From NCBI RefSeq assembly GCF_004027225.2, contig NC_046360.1, positions 3,398,001 to 3,462,000 on the forward strand: DNA of 64,000 nt. The letters are read 5' to 3'. This document shows, piece by piece, positions 33,601 to 45,150 of this stretch (within the stretch, counting starts at the first letter, position 1; each line of letters begins with the position of its first letter). The position numbers were made by a program, and so were the translations under genes. Source of the stretch: Strigops habroptila. Its lineage: Eukaryota > Chordata > Aves > Psittaciformes > Psittacidae. A model generated the notes under the pieces. The model saw only the letters and a list, made by a program, of their open reading frames with translations, made no database searches and was not told the DNA's origin.

Positions 33601-36600
33601 CTGGGAGCATGCAGCTGCAAGGGAGGGAGCTTGGGTGAAACAGGAGCTAGAACAGAACTGCAAGAACAGCAAGCTGGGAATTGCTTATTTAACTGTTTCT
33701 GCTTCTCCAGGGTTTAGGTGCACATTTTGCGGGGAAGGCAGGAGAGTGAGAAGCAGATAAAGCAAAACTGCCCGTATCATAAGGGAAATCCTACGAAGTC
33801 AAAAACATCTCATGGCAAGTTTACAGCCGGATTCCTGAAGCAGCCACAGGACTGTGCGTGACACACACTTTATGGGACTAAAATTGAGAGTGTAAATTTA
33901 CCAAAGAGAAACATTATACAAATAGTCATTTTTTAACAAATAAAATATGTGAAGAGCTCTTCTTGTACCTCAACATAACTGAAGACATGTTTCACAGTGA
34001 CTCAGATGGGATGGGACTAACAGTTAATTAGTAACCAATCTCACTCAGCACTCTGCTTAGTCTAATTTGATCCCAAGACATGTGTGATGAATCAGTCTGC
34101 CATTTGGGTTTGATTTCAGATCTTGGTGGGAGGGAGGAACACCTCAGATTACAGGCCACAATCCGGGATACTATGTGGGGTCAGTGATCTGATTAAAGAG
34201 AAACAACAAGCAGAGCTGTACCTGCATCCCCTGTGTGTAGCCTAGAGATGGGGGTCCGTAGTCATTTATAAGCTGTCTGTATTGCGCGGATGTTGCCATA
34301 CTTGTGGATGGAGAGTGAACGCTCCCAGCTGGAGAGAGAAGAGAGGAAAAAACACCCTGTTATTATCTAAAGATTAATTAGTCTGTTACATTGGGACACA
34401 TTTTAATCACTTTTCGCTAAAGCTGTGACCTCTCACCTCTGTCTGAGCTCACTAATGACATTTCACAGGCACGGTATTTGCTAGGAAGAGAACGGTTAAA
34501 TTAATGCTTCTCTCATGTTTGCTGTACATTTGGAAACAGCACAGCCTGCAACATTATCAGTGCAAATTGTTTGCCTAAAAGTGAAACAGAGTGTAGCATG
34601 ACAGGTTGTTCTGCCTAGACAAACTGTAAATATTAAGGAGCCCTATTTTTGCAGATATACATTCCACATAGATGAGTCTAATGTACTGTGCTATTTTTAC
34701 TTTTTCAGTGCAAGTTATCTGAAAGTAATTTTGCAACTCAAAGTGTCATCACATGGTCAATGCAAGTTACCCTCAGTACTATTTTCAGCCAATGCCAAAA
34801 CTATTCATAGGGAACAGTCGGTTGAGGTATATCAGATCTGCTGCTCATTGTATGACACCGGAGGCGAGGACTGCTACCTTTATCCCTCTTTGTGTGATAT
34901 CAAACATTTTTAGCCAGACAAATTGTGCTGTGTAAGAAAAGCAAAGGGAAAATAACATCACCTTGGGTTATGGTTACTTTTTCTGAAGTTATAAAGGATT
35001 ATATTTGGATCTACAGGGTTTTGAGTCAGCTGGGAGTTCCAAAAACAGACTCTAGTGCAACCATTGATGAACTGCTCCAGAAATGAACCATCAAAACACT
35101 TCTTCCCCCTCACCCCACAACACTAAGGATCTGAGGCTGAGAAACAACCTTCAGATTTTTCTTAGGGGGCTTAATTACGCTGCCCATTTCCCACCAGTGC
35201 TGGAGGACCTCCTGGCTATGGACTGTACCTCAGGACTAAGGGCACGTTACGCCATTCAACTTGTTTGCTCTTGCAGCCAGGGTGCCCCTGCATCCACTGA
35301 TGCTGCTGTCTTTGCCTGTAGGCACAGACACAGACTGCCTGCTGTCTGGAAAAATCTTCCCTCTTACAAAATCCTTTGCTGAAAATTCCCAACTGTCTCT
35401 CCTATGAGGAACAGATCTCATTTACCAGCCTTCATTTAAATCTAAATTAAACCGATGCTAAAAGTCACTGGGGCTTAGAACTATGTAAATCTCTAGGCTT
35501 TGTTTTAAAGTTGCAAGTGATTTCGTTCTTGTTTTTCCCTTGCTGCAAAAAGGATGAGCCAGCAGTCACCCTGTATAAAACGAGGCTGAACACACTGGAA
35601 GAGACTCTTGCCCTCAGTTGGGAAGTCTCTTTCCACTTCAGAACCGATCACTAGATATCACTGTGGTGGCGTCTCCATTACAAGAAGAGACCATGTTCTT
35701 AATTTTTACTAGTTAACAGGATATGAAATCCTAAGAAAGGCAAACTGGGCTGATCGCTAGGTCACCTTAAAAAGGCAAGGTTTCTCTTTGTCTTTAACTG
35801 AGCTGCTAAACCTTGCAGCATTACAATCTGCATTTCTGGCCAGGTTTCCCATGGAGCCAATTGTCACATTTTGCTAAAGCATAGTAAAAGCCCAAAAAAC
35901 TTAGCAACACAACCCTAGAGTACAGCACTGGGAAGAAAACCATTAGTTCTTCACATTATCAGCTCAAAATGGTAAGATTTCTGTATGTAAACTCGATATT
36001 TCAAGTCCAGATGACTGAGTTTCAACAGTTATCAAACATGACACAACAGCAAACCGCGTCTTTCCTCCAAGGACTTCAAAATGCTTCAAAACCATTAATG
36101 AGCCCCTTGTGCTGCAAGGTAAGAAGCTTTAATTACCTCAATTAAGCAGAGAAAGACTAAAGTGATTTTTCCTCATGTACAATAAAACAAAAGACCCATC
36201 CTGCAAAGACTTGTTCCTGAACTGTTATTGCAAGCAGTCACATAGAAGACCTGGGAGCTCCAAAGTGGTTCAGAACTCAGGCCAGGACTCTGATGACCAG
36301 GCTCAGGAATCCTGCTCTACCCACTGAACAAACTCAGCTGCAGCAAACCAACAACTTATCACCACCGTGTTGGTTAATGACAATATACAGATAGTTTAGT
36401 GATTGTTTCACATCATGTTGATTTAAGCAATTTCCCAATCAAGGTCTGTCCAAAATAATACAGCAGGGTATGTCTAGGTAAGAAAGAAACCCTATTAGAA
36501 GGCAAAGCAATGAATCTAGGTGCTGACCAAGGAAGTTCCACAGGTGTGGAAGCCAGCAGCACACGCCGCCGCAATGGACAGGAGTTGGAAGCTTGACTCC

Positions 36601-39600
36601 AGCAGTGACTCAGTCACCACTGAATGACAAAACCAAAGAAGAACTTTCAGGAGGCAACCACGAGTAAGAACCTGCCGCTGGAGCTGGAGCACTGCTGCTG
36701 ATGTGAATTAGCAGTGAGGTGGGTAGAGTTCATCCCTTCAGCAGCCAGGGGTGCTGTATTGTCTACTGTACCCGCCACATATGCAGAGCTGTGCTGCAGA
36801 CACTAGAGGCCATCGCTGAGTACGGCATGCCCTGCCAAATGACAGATCGTGGTAACCATGGTGAGTTTACCCGTTTCTTTGCAGTCTGCATCAAAAATGT
36901 AATAAGACATAATGCCATGCGCCGACCACTTTATCAGCAGCAGCAGGCCCTGAGAACAAAGAAAAGGATTTGACTTGGCCGTGGTACCAGCCTCCATACA
37001 CCCATGGCAGAAGTTGTGCCAGTCAAACTCAGCTGGAAAGGGGGATAAAACAAAAAATCCTTGCTTTCACCTCAATTTAAGACGATGCAATCATGAAAAT
37101 GAAATTAATTGTGGGGGTATTAGTATCTCAGAGGGCAACGGACCCTGAGCTTTGTGACCTATTACTTTCTATGTTAATACCACGGAGAAGCCCTGGGTTT
37201 TGGATGACTATTACTCAATTAACCCAAAATCCAGCTGCATGTCTGAGCATTCTGTATAGCTCAGATTCAAAAGCAAAGACTAAAGATCACCAGCTATTGC
37301 TATTATAGTGAGCAAGAAAAATTAGGCCAGGAAGTCTCACAGTCAATACCCATCAAAAAGCAGTGTGATGATTAGGTATTCACTAGAGAGAAAAAAAGGA
37401 GGGGGGAGCTAAACTGAGGCTCTCTCACAGTGAAATGACAATGGAGACAAGACAGTTAAGAATTGACAGAATTGAAAAAGGAGTGTGCTTGGTACTGAAT
37501 TTAAGAGACATCCTGTATCACGTCCCAGATTGTCTTAGTGCTTGCTGTTGTTTAAAACCTCAGTTAATACAGACACTTTCCTCCCTCCACTTTCCTAATT
37601 AAATGTACACAAACCCTTTTCTATACCCATTTATCCTTGTGCCAACAATGCCTTTCATTTCTGCATTCAAACAGAAGACTGCCAGAAGCATTTTCCCCCC
37701 ACAAAAATATAGTTATTTTCTTGTTAATCAATATTAATCTGGTTTAATTGGGTGGGAGGGTGTAACAATACAGCAAACAGAAATGAGATTTCTGTGTCAA
37801 AATCTCTTCCTTCCAGCAGTCTCTCTGAGCCCAAATTAACACCCTGGGAGACAAAGGATCTCACATCAATCTTTGTTTGCCTTAACTCCCACTGACCAGG
37901 AATCTTCCCATTCATTTCTGGTACGTTTGCAGGGATCCCTTCAGGTCCTTTGCTACTGTCTCCAAGCCTGAGCAATGATACCAATTTGCTGATCTAAGTT
38001 TTAATTCTCTTGCTGCTGCTTGCTGTAAAGGTACCTGGGAAGGCAGCTCGCCGCGCACCCTGCAAGGAAGCAGTGGGAGCAGAACATCAGGGCACACTCA
38101 CCTGATCCACTCCCAGAAGATGCCACGGCTTCTACACAGCTCAACTGCCACCCTGTCTCACTCTCACAAACAGCAAAGTAAAATCAGGAACAGTTACTCA
38201 ACTCATCAAGTTACTCACATAGAACTGACGTGGACAAGCCAAGAGCCAACCTCAGCGGATATGTGTTTCTCTATACCCTGTACTTTGTGAAGTCCTGTAA
38301 AACTGTGTAAGTAAACTCCTGCCATTTTACAAACTCCTTCCACACATGAACATGACAGCATGTAAGAGACACCTATAGCCTGGAGTTTATCCAAGGTACA
38401 TGGTGTAGTCTGTGGAATCTCATGGCTTGTTTCACAAAGTCTACCTCGTTTCAGTGTCTCCTCACACTGGGGTTGCCTGCAACATAAACCCTGTTGCCAT
38501 TGAGATGGCTAATGGTCATCACCTCTTTACGTAGAGCCCAGTGCTGTTACTGCCTCTGCCACACCAGTGGAGGACATTCCTCGTCTGCTTCACATGATGG
38601 CACCTTGATTCCTGACAGTGTATGGTACAAGACAACCGGGCTGGAATATTTTAACTGAGAGGATATGAATTTCTCTGTCCTAAACCAGACAACTTTGCAA
38701 GAAAACACCTGAGAAGCTGCTCTGCCAACACACACCACGAGGCATCTTCAAGCACAAGGGGAAAGGTAACATCTTCAACCAGCGCAGCCATTTCAGCAGC
38801 CAGTATCTGAGCACAGCCTGAACCACACTTGCAGTGTTTTGGCTGATTACCAGAATATTTGATTCCTTAGCCCTTTACACACTCTGGTTTAAGTTCAACA
38901 AGAACTCCTTGCCGTCCACAGGACACCACATGTATGTCTACACAAGCAGATCTACTGCACAGCCAAGCCACACACTACAGGAGTTGCCAACCCAGAGTGA
39001 AAACGGAGTCCCCTTTTCCCCCAACCTTGCAATAATTTGTTTAATTTAAAATAATAGACCCTGTTCTCATTTGCACAAAACATTCCTTATAGCAGTGCCT
39101 GTGAAAGTTATATTTTCACCCACTATTTCCCCCTTAAACAGCCCTTCTGGTAGAAACAGACCTTTCTTTGAATAAAACTATTTCCTTTTAAAAAAGTCCA
39201 GTGCACACAGACATAAATATGTTCTCAAGAACTAGGACATGCTTTATCTTAACAGCCAGAGGCCTTGCTCTTTTGATCTGTCACACTCTGGACTTTTCCT
39301 CTAGCATTCTCGTTCTTTTTTATCTTTCCATGTGGATAACGGTCATGTCTTATGGCTCCTCTTCCTACCCCCCACCCTTTTTTTTAATCAGAAAACCAAA
39401 ACACAGTCACTTGGACTCCCCATTCTTTTCTAGCTTAAGACACAGGACCCGCAAGTTATTTGGCAGAAGAAGAAGAGGATCCAAAGATTAAAGCGTTTGG
39501 TGCATGTACACCACACATGGTTGGGGTGCGGGGGGGGTTTGACTTCAGATTAGATTTTAGTGTGGTCCCCCAAAGTGTCTGTACCACGGCTATGGTTCAA

Positions 39601-42600
39601 AGCCATGCAACCTTTGATTTGGACTTTTGTCTTCCCATTAAAAGGGATGGAGCATCAGTGTTACACAACTGGAGCAGAGCTCCTGGTTTACTTTCATCCA
39701 AAAGGAATCGAGTTAGCATGAACCAAAACCACCCTGCAACTCAACCACAATGTGATGGGTGGGGACAATGAAGAGATTTGCTGGCTGTGAAAACCATCCC
39801 TTTGCTCTAAAGCAAAACACTCAGGCAGACAAAGCCAGGAATGCCAGTTTTCTAAATGTGCCAACAAGTCCACCTGAAAATTGCTAATTCTGAAACACAC
39901 TTAGTGTGCTTTTAACTTCACACGGTCTTCAAGACATCAGGGAAGCAGCAAATTTCAGTCTGAATCAGAGGTGGAGGGAATGTATTTCCTAGAAATTACC
40001 TCCTCTGCTAAGGCACGAACACTTTGCTCTCTGCTCTGCCTACAAACAGTATTCTTTCCAGTACTCCCACTTCAAAAACAACCTCTCAATATGGACAACA
40101 TCATCAAACACAAGCTGTCTCTGCAAAGGGCGACGAGCAAGCCATTTGCTCATGCAAGTCTGCACTGCAGTCGTAATCACACAAGGAATGGCCTAGTGTG
40201 GTGGGTGCCATTTCGCAGGACTGAATGAAATTGGTCTCTCCACTTGCAAGCTACAGCCCCAGTTAGAGAAACTATCTTCTTTTTACCTCTCCATCAGAAT
40301 TTGCACTTTTCACCAGGAAACCTGTGGTTGCTGGAGGTGTCTCAGGTGCACACCAGCCCTGCTGGTCCTCACTAAGCAGCACCTGCCATACAGGTCACCA
40401 TTTATTCATGCAGAGCCAAGACACAGCTCCTTCCCCTGCCACAGCCTGCTGGAATTTGTATTTTCCAGATCCTACAAACAACAGGTTCTAAGCTTTACTT
40501 ACAAGATTTTGTTTTGAAACCTGACATTTCTGCAAGACTTAGAAGGAAACCAAAGGAAAATCCCAAGCTGTTTCTGCTGGCTTCTGTATCTTAAAACTAC
40601 TTTTCTCTCACCTGTGCATACTCTGACTAAAACAGGAATGCTGGTGAATACCTCCAGAGCCAGAAACACATGGAAACAAGGAGACAGACAAACTACAAAC
40701 CAGTTCACAGCTGGTGTAAATCTCTCTGGTTCCACTTAAGTCAATGGAGATGCTCTACTCCAGCACGGCAGCTGGCCCTCTTACAGAGAAACAGTTAAAC
40801 AGTATGAAACACAAGACAGATGAGGAGGAAACAGTACGTGCAGGATTCAGTAAGATAAGCAAGAGAATACAAACAAATCAAAACGTGGCTGTTAGAAAGG
40901 ATTACAGAGGTTCCCCTGGGACACTGCAGGGTCAGGTGAGGCTGGGAAGGTAGAGCCACAGCACCACAGGTCATATCACAGAATCCTAGAATGGTTTGTG
41001 TTGGAAGAGACCTTAAAACTCATCCAGTTCCAACCCCCTGCAACAGGCAGGGACACCTTCCACTAGAGCAGGTTGCTCCAAGCCCCTGTGTCCAACCTGG
41101 CCTTGAACACTGCCAGGGATGGGGCAGCCACAGCTTCTCTGGGCACCCTGTGCCAGCGCCTCAGCACCCTTACAGGGAAGAACTTCTGCCTAATATCTAA
41201 ATCTACTCTCTTCAGTTTAAAGCCATCACCCTAACAGAGGTAATGTTAGGTCCCTAACAGAGCACCTTTTTACTGCCTGGACAAAGAAGGTGCTTGTGCA
41301 GGACATCAAACAGGGCTCCCCAAGCACAGGCAGTTTGGAGTTGACAGCCTTGGGTGCTACACACAGGGACCCAATTCCCAAAGCACAGGCCCTCCAGAAA
41401 GTGACTGATAATTTGGACAAAACACTGTAAACTGGGTTGCAGACAGCCTGGGCCAAGTGTCACCCCTTCCCTGGGCAACAGGGAAGAGAAATAGGCACCA
41501 AATTCTGCTGTGACAACACATTCTCCTTCCCTCACCCTGGTGTGAGGCAGAGGAGTCAGCACCCGGATGCTTCCCGCATCCTGAGTCACTTGCGGAGCAG
41601 CTGCATTTTCCTCACCCGCAGTCATCCCCAGAGCTGCCGACAACCCACAGAGGCTTCCTCCTGTACTTCCTCCCCCCAAACAGCTCCTCTCCCTCTGGAC
41701 TTCAGTCCAGGTTTCTGAGCCCCCAAACACGCTCCCATGCGAGAACAGAGCACAGCCACCCATCAACCACAACAGCTGCATCTCGCTGATCCACTTACTG
41801 ACCACAGTTTAAACATGATTTTGCAGAGCGGCCACTCTCAGCCTAAACTTGAAAAGAGTTGGCTCTGCAGCAAGGACGCAGCTCCTGGAGCTGAGTCGAC
41901 ACTGCCTTTCCAAATTCTCCTGCACCGCAAGCCCTGCACTGCAGGGAAGCAGCGTTACCTCCCAGAGGAAAATCCCTGTGAGATCCACAGCTGCCCAGAG
42001 CCCTCCTTCGGCCGAGACCAAAATATTCAGCATTCATACAGAGAGGCTTCTGCAGGGCTGATTTCAGGCCAAAAGGGACAGATTTCCTGTTTTCCTCTCC
42101 TCTGCAGGATGGGGCGGGGGGGGAACCTTCACCCCAGGTTTGGAAGCAAACCTAGGATTTATCCTCCTGGCTGGGGGGGCATTTAATTTGAGCACAATAG
42201 AGAAGCAATCTCCTTCAACTCAGAATTAAGCTCCAGAAAGGAGGGGGCCATTTGCAGTCATATCACTCTGAATGCGATATGTGCAACTGCAAGGACTGCT
42301 TTGTCTAACTCCCTTGGCCTTAGGCCACGGTGCTGGCAATACCACTAGCTAGAGGAAGAGCTGGTGCGTGAGGATAATGGCAGAAGACAGGGAGGGAAGA
42401 GAGAGCCCATTTTGGATTCAGAGGAGGACGTTCTTTCATTGAAAAGATTCTGGGGGTGTTGAGGATGATCCGAACTCAGAAGAGAGGACAACTTAGACAG
42501 GAATAGTTCCAGCATGACAGCAAACTGCTGCTAAGTTGCCATTACAAGGGGGGAAAAAAAAAAAGAAGGGGGGGGGAGATAAAACTGCATGAAAGAATCT

Positions 42601-44533
42601 AAAGCGCTGATCGCAGCCGGAGCGTTAGAAAGCACACAGACACGGCAGCAAGAGGGCTCGAGACAGAAACTTCACTGCTCAGCTCGCATTGTGAGCGGCA
42701 TGTCTGAGCCGGGATTCTGCAGCCCTCACTCGCAGAGCAGCCAGACCCGGATCCCCCCCATAGCATGACCTAATCCCCACCCCTCACCCACCATCGCAAA
42801 ATACCACCTTTGTTTTCCCTGCAATTTTACGGCTGTTCCGGAGAGCAAGGCACAGGTTCTCGTGGGAGCCGACAGGAGAACGGTTTGCCTTGCTGGGCTT
42901 TGTTTTGTTTCTCTTTTTCCTCCGGTGACACTTCTGCTTTTTGTCAGAAATCCTTAGCACATCCCCTGCTTCCTGACCCCTTTCGCAGAGCAGCGCCCGG
43001 GCCCATGGCGCTCCCCACACACAACCCAGGCACACTCAGCCTTTACACACTCGCAGCCCCACCGAGCTCAGCTCCACGCAGGATCACGGCGTCTGAGGCG
43101 CAGGGACCTCGGTTCATCCACCAGCTGGCGACGGCTCCTTGCAGTAAAACAAGATCGCTGCTCTCCTGGTAGCTAGAGCAGAGGTGCATCTTGTTGATCC
43201 CTTTCGCTCATCAATCTCCCAGGGTTACAACCACAAACGGCACTATAAAAATCACCCGGGCAGACTTCTCTCCCTCCTCAGCCCAACTGCAAAACTTTCT
43301 CTTCTCAAAAGGAAAAAAAAAAAAAAAAAAGAAAGAAAGAAAAGAAAAAAACCTGCCTGATTCCTGGCTGTGGATGGTCTGATGCCAACCCTGCAGGCTG
43401 GGGCTGTGGGGAAGGGAGATGGGAGGATTATTTTTAAGTCGGAACCAACTTCTCCATTTTGGTTCTGGTTAATACCAGCCGACGCGCACGGATTAGCGAG
43501 ATCCCTTCCAAATATCCCACAGCGAAGCCAATTACTGCTGCGGCTTTGTTCAGGCTGCACCGATTTACACAGAGTCCCCGCCACGGAGACCCAATTGTAC
43601 AGAAAACACCTCAGCACAAGGGAAACACACTCGTCTGCTGTTACCTTCAGGAATTAGGGAAGGGAAAATAAAACGGGGGGGAATGTAGTAAAAAAAAAAA
43701 GTTAATGCCATCAAGGAAACTTTTTAGTGAGGGAAGTTGGAAACACTCCTGTACAGATCCAAGGAAAAGAAGTCATTTTTAAAAGGGCTTTTGTAAGAAA
43801 TAAAGAGGAATTCCTGCTCCCCTCCCCGCCCTTCCAAAAATCACCAGGGAGCGGAGCGGGCTCGCCCGCCCCGGCTGCTCCGCGGAGCCGGGAGACTCTG
43901 CGGGGGAACCGGGGACCGAGGGTCCCCCTGAGGCGCCGGCGGCCCGCCCCATCGGCGGCGGGCGCGGGGCCGGGGTCCCTGGCGGCCGTTTCGCCTGAGG
44001 AGAGCGGCCCGGGGCGGCCCCTCCGCCTGAGGAGAGCGGCTGAGCGGCCGCACGCGTGAGGCGAGGCGAGGCGAGGCACGGTGCGGAGCGAGCGGCACTT
44101 GCGGCGTCCCGCCAGCAGCGGTCCTCGCTGAGGCGCCGGCGGAATATTCCTGATCCAGATCAATCAGCCGCCCCGGGGAGCCGAGCATGGAGGAAACCCG
44201 GCGGCCGGAGCCCCGGAGCGGCGGCGGTGGCGGCAGCGCGCGGCCGGCTCGGCACCCCCGCGGAGGGGCGGCGCGGTGCGGTGCGGGGTAACGGCGCCGG
44301 GCGGGCGCTGGTTAATGGCGGCGCGGAGCCGGCGCGGAGCCGCTGCCCCGCCATACCGGACTGGGCAAAAACTCGAGTCCGGGGCTTTTCCCCCTCCCTC
44401 CCCAGGTGCCGGTGCGGCACCGCGGGGCCCCGCCGCACGCCTCCCAAACTTACCACCCAGTTACCGGCGCGGACTTACCCGGGTTGAGGGGAGTCCCGGG
44501 GATGTGGGCGTTCAAGTTGGGCTTGTAAGACAT
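30543..44533 (-). CDS. CDK2AP1: CDK2AP1 (p12-DOC-1), CDK2-associated protein 1
   Basis: Known role: a small nuclear protein that binds and restrains CDK2, interacts with DNA polymerase alpha/primase and is a subunit of the NuRD complex. Four coding exons (44479-44533, 34222-34328, 33272-33398, 30543-30610) join to 118 aa; human has 115. Residues 1-18 are [18 protein letters not shown]. Residues 19-54 are flexible, S/T-rich and end in [14 protein letters not shown]. Residues 64-118 are the conserved helical domain ([40 protein letters not shown]). The CDK2-binding TER motif is at 112-114. The C-terminus RNARS and GLVREC point to CDK2AP1, not the paralogue CDK2AP2. Intron 1 is about 10 kb. The promoter is a separate CpG island. 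SBNO1 lies upstream in the same orientation, as in human. Confidence 0.97.
30611..33271 (-). other. CDK2AP1 intron 3, nothing recognised
   Basis: About 2.7 kb of unique sequence without a repeat or exon that I can identify. The 123-residue plus-strand frame at 31737-32108 has no recognisable domain. Confidence 0.6.
33272..33398 (-). CDS. CDK2AP1: CDK2AP1 coding exon 3
   Basis: Acceptor CAACTACAG, donor GTAATG. Encodes residues 55-96, [20 protein letters not shown] then [20 protein letters not shown], the core of the helical domain. Confidence 0.97.
34222..34328 (-). CDS. CDK2AP1: CDK2AP1 coding exon 2
   Basis: Acceptor TCTCTCCAG, donor GTACAG. Encodes [20 protein letters not shown] then [16 protein letters not shown], residues 19-54. 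Confidence 0.96.
36719..36973 (+). mobile_element. Possible degraded integrase-like transposon fragment
   Basis: An 84-codon frame contains [20 protein letters not shown] followed by EFTRFF. This recalls the middle Asp block of DDE integrases (a TD-R/N-G-x-EF pattern after a helix and a G-I/M-P turn). The frame has no upstream partner with the first Asp and no clear terminal repeats, so if real it is a short relic. Chance likeness cannot be excluded. Confidence 0.25.
40976..41231 (-). repeat. CR1 LINE 3' fragment, about 255 bp
   Basis: Reverse-complement CR1 tail (TCACAGAATCCTAGAATGGT, CACTAGAGCAGGTTGCTCCA, CTTCTCTGGGCACCCTGTGC) in CDK2AP1 intron 1. It extends further 5' into the element than the copy near 20.5 kb. 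Confidence 0.93.
43311..43330 (+). repeat. A-rich homopolymer then GAAA repeats
   Basis: About 19 A followed by GAAAGAAAGAAAAG, in CDK2AP1 intron 1 just below the CpG island. Confidence 0.8.
44479..44533 (-). CDS. CDK2AP1: CDK2AP1 coding exon 1 (ATG 44533)
   Basis: Encodes [18 protein letters not shown] plus one base, ending at donor GTAAGT. ATG 44533 is chosen because mammalian CDK2AP1 begins MSYKPNL. The frame stays open upstream, with further in-frame ATGs at 44545 and 44686. Confidence 0.93.
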
Positions 44534-44990
44534 TCCCAGAGACATGGCCAGCGGGAGGAGGAGAAGCGTCCTGAAATTCAGTGAAGCGTCTCCGTGTCTC
44601 CCAGACACTTTGGGTTGTTTACAGCAGTAGCAGCACCGGCAAATATGGCCGTCAGTTATATTGACACCCACAATGCAATATATCATCCATACATCATGAG
44701 GAGACGCCGATCCAAAAACTTTGGGGCAGACGAAGCAGCCACCCGCCGCGGCGGCCCGGCGCCCCGCGCACCTCGGCGCGGAGGGGGCGCGGAGGGGGCG
44801 CGGCGGCGGGGGGTGCCGCGGCCATCCCCTCACAGACAATGGAGCTCCCCTCAGGGACGCCGCCGTGAGAGGAGCCGGGCGGGGAGGGGAGAGGAGGGGA
44901 GGGCGGGCAGGCGGGGAGCCCGGCGACGGCGGCGGCGGCGGGAGGGGGCTGTTTTAATTAAACTTCGGAAAGTTTTGGCACAACTTCTCA

Positions 44991-44996
44991 TTTATA
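44991..44996 (-). promoter_or_regulatory. CDK2AP1: Candidate TATA box for CDK2AP1
   Basis: TTTATAAATG on the minus strand would place a start near 44960-44966 and give a 5' UTR of about 430 bases. It lies in a CpG island where TATA use is uncommon, so this is tentative. Confidence 0.3.
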
Positions 44997-45150
44997 AACG
45001 GCTCTGCCCGCGGCAACGCGCGGGGATCGCGGACGGCGGCCCCTGCCAGAGGAGAAGGGCTGACGCGTCCCTCAGGGTGGCCCGAGTGTCGCCGCCTTCC
45101 CGCCTTCCCCCTCACCTCAGAGCCGCCGTTCACCTCCGGTTTATTCCGCG

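Larger units (their letters stand above)
34329..44478 (-). other. CDK2AP1: CDK2AP1 intron 1, about 10 kb
   Basis: It holds one CR1 fragment (40976-41231), an integrase-like fragment near 36.7-36.97 kb, a G-rich/A-rich patch near 42.55 kb and an A19 tract near 43.3 kb. From about 42.6 kb the GC content climbs towards the promoter island. No nested gene is supported; long minus-strand frames near 41.3-41.8 kb and 43.7-44.2 kb follow base composition and lack family likeness. Confidence 0.6.
43850..45150. promoter_or_regulatory. CDK2AP1: CpG island, CDK2AP1 promoter
   Basis: Dense CpG and GC boxes surround CDK2AP1 exon 1. The island includes short tandem units: GAGGC repeated near 44058-44077, GCGGAGGGGG twice near 44776, and CGCCTGAGGAGAGCGGC twice at about 43994 and 44028. 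An unusual AT-rich pocket at 44640-44700 interrupts it. Confidence 0.85.

Noticed and set aside
41254-41805. A 183-codon minus-strand frame in CDK2AP1 intron 1
   Set aside because: No recognisable domain, no supported splice borders, and its lower end abuts a CR1 copy. Chance frame.
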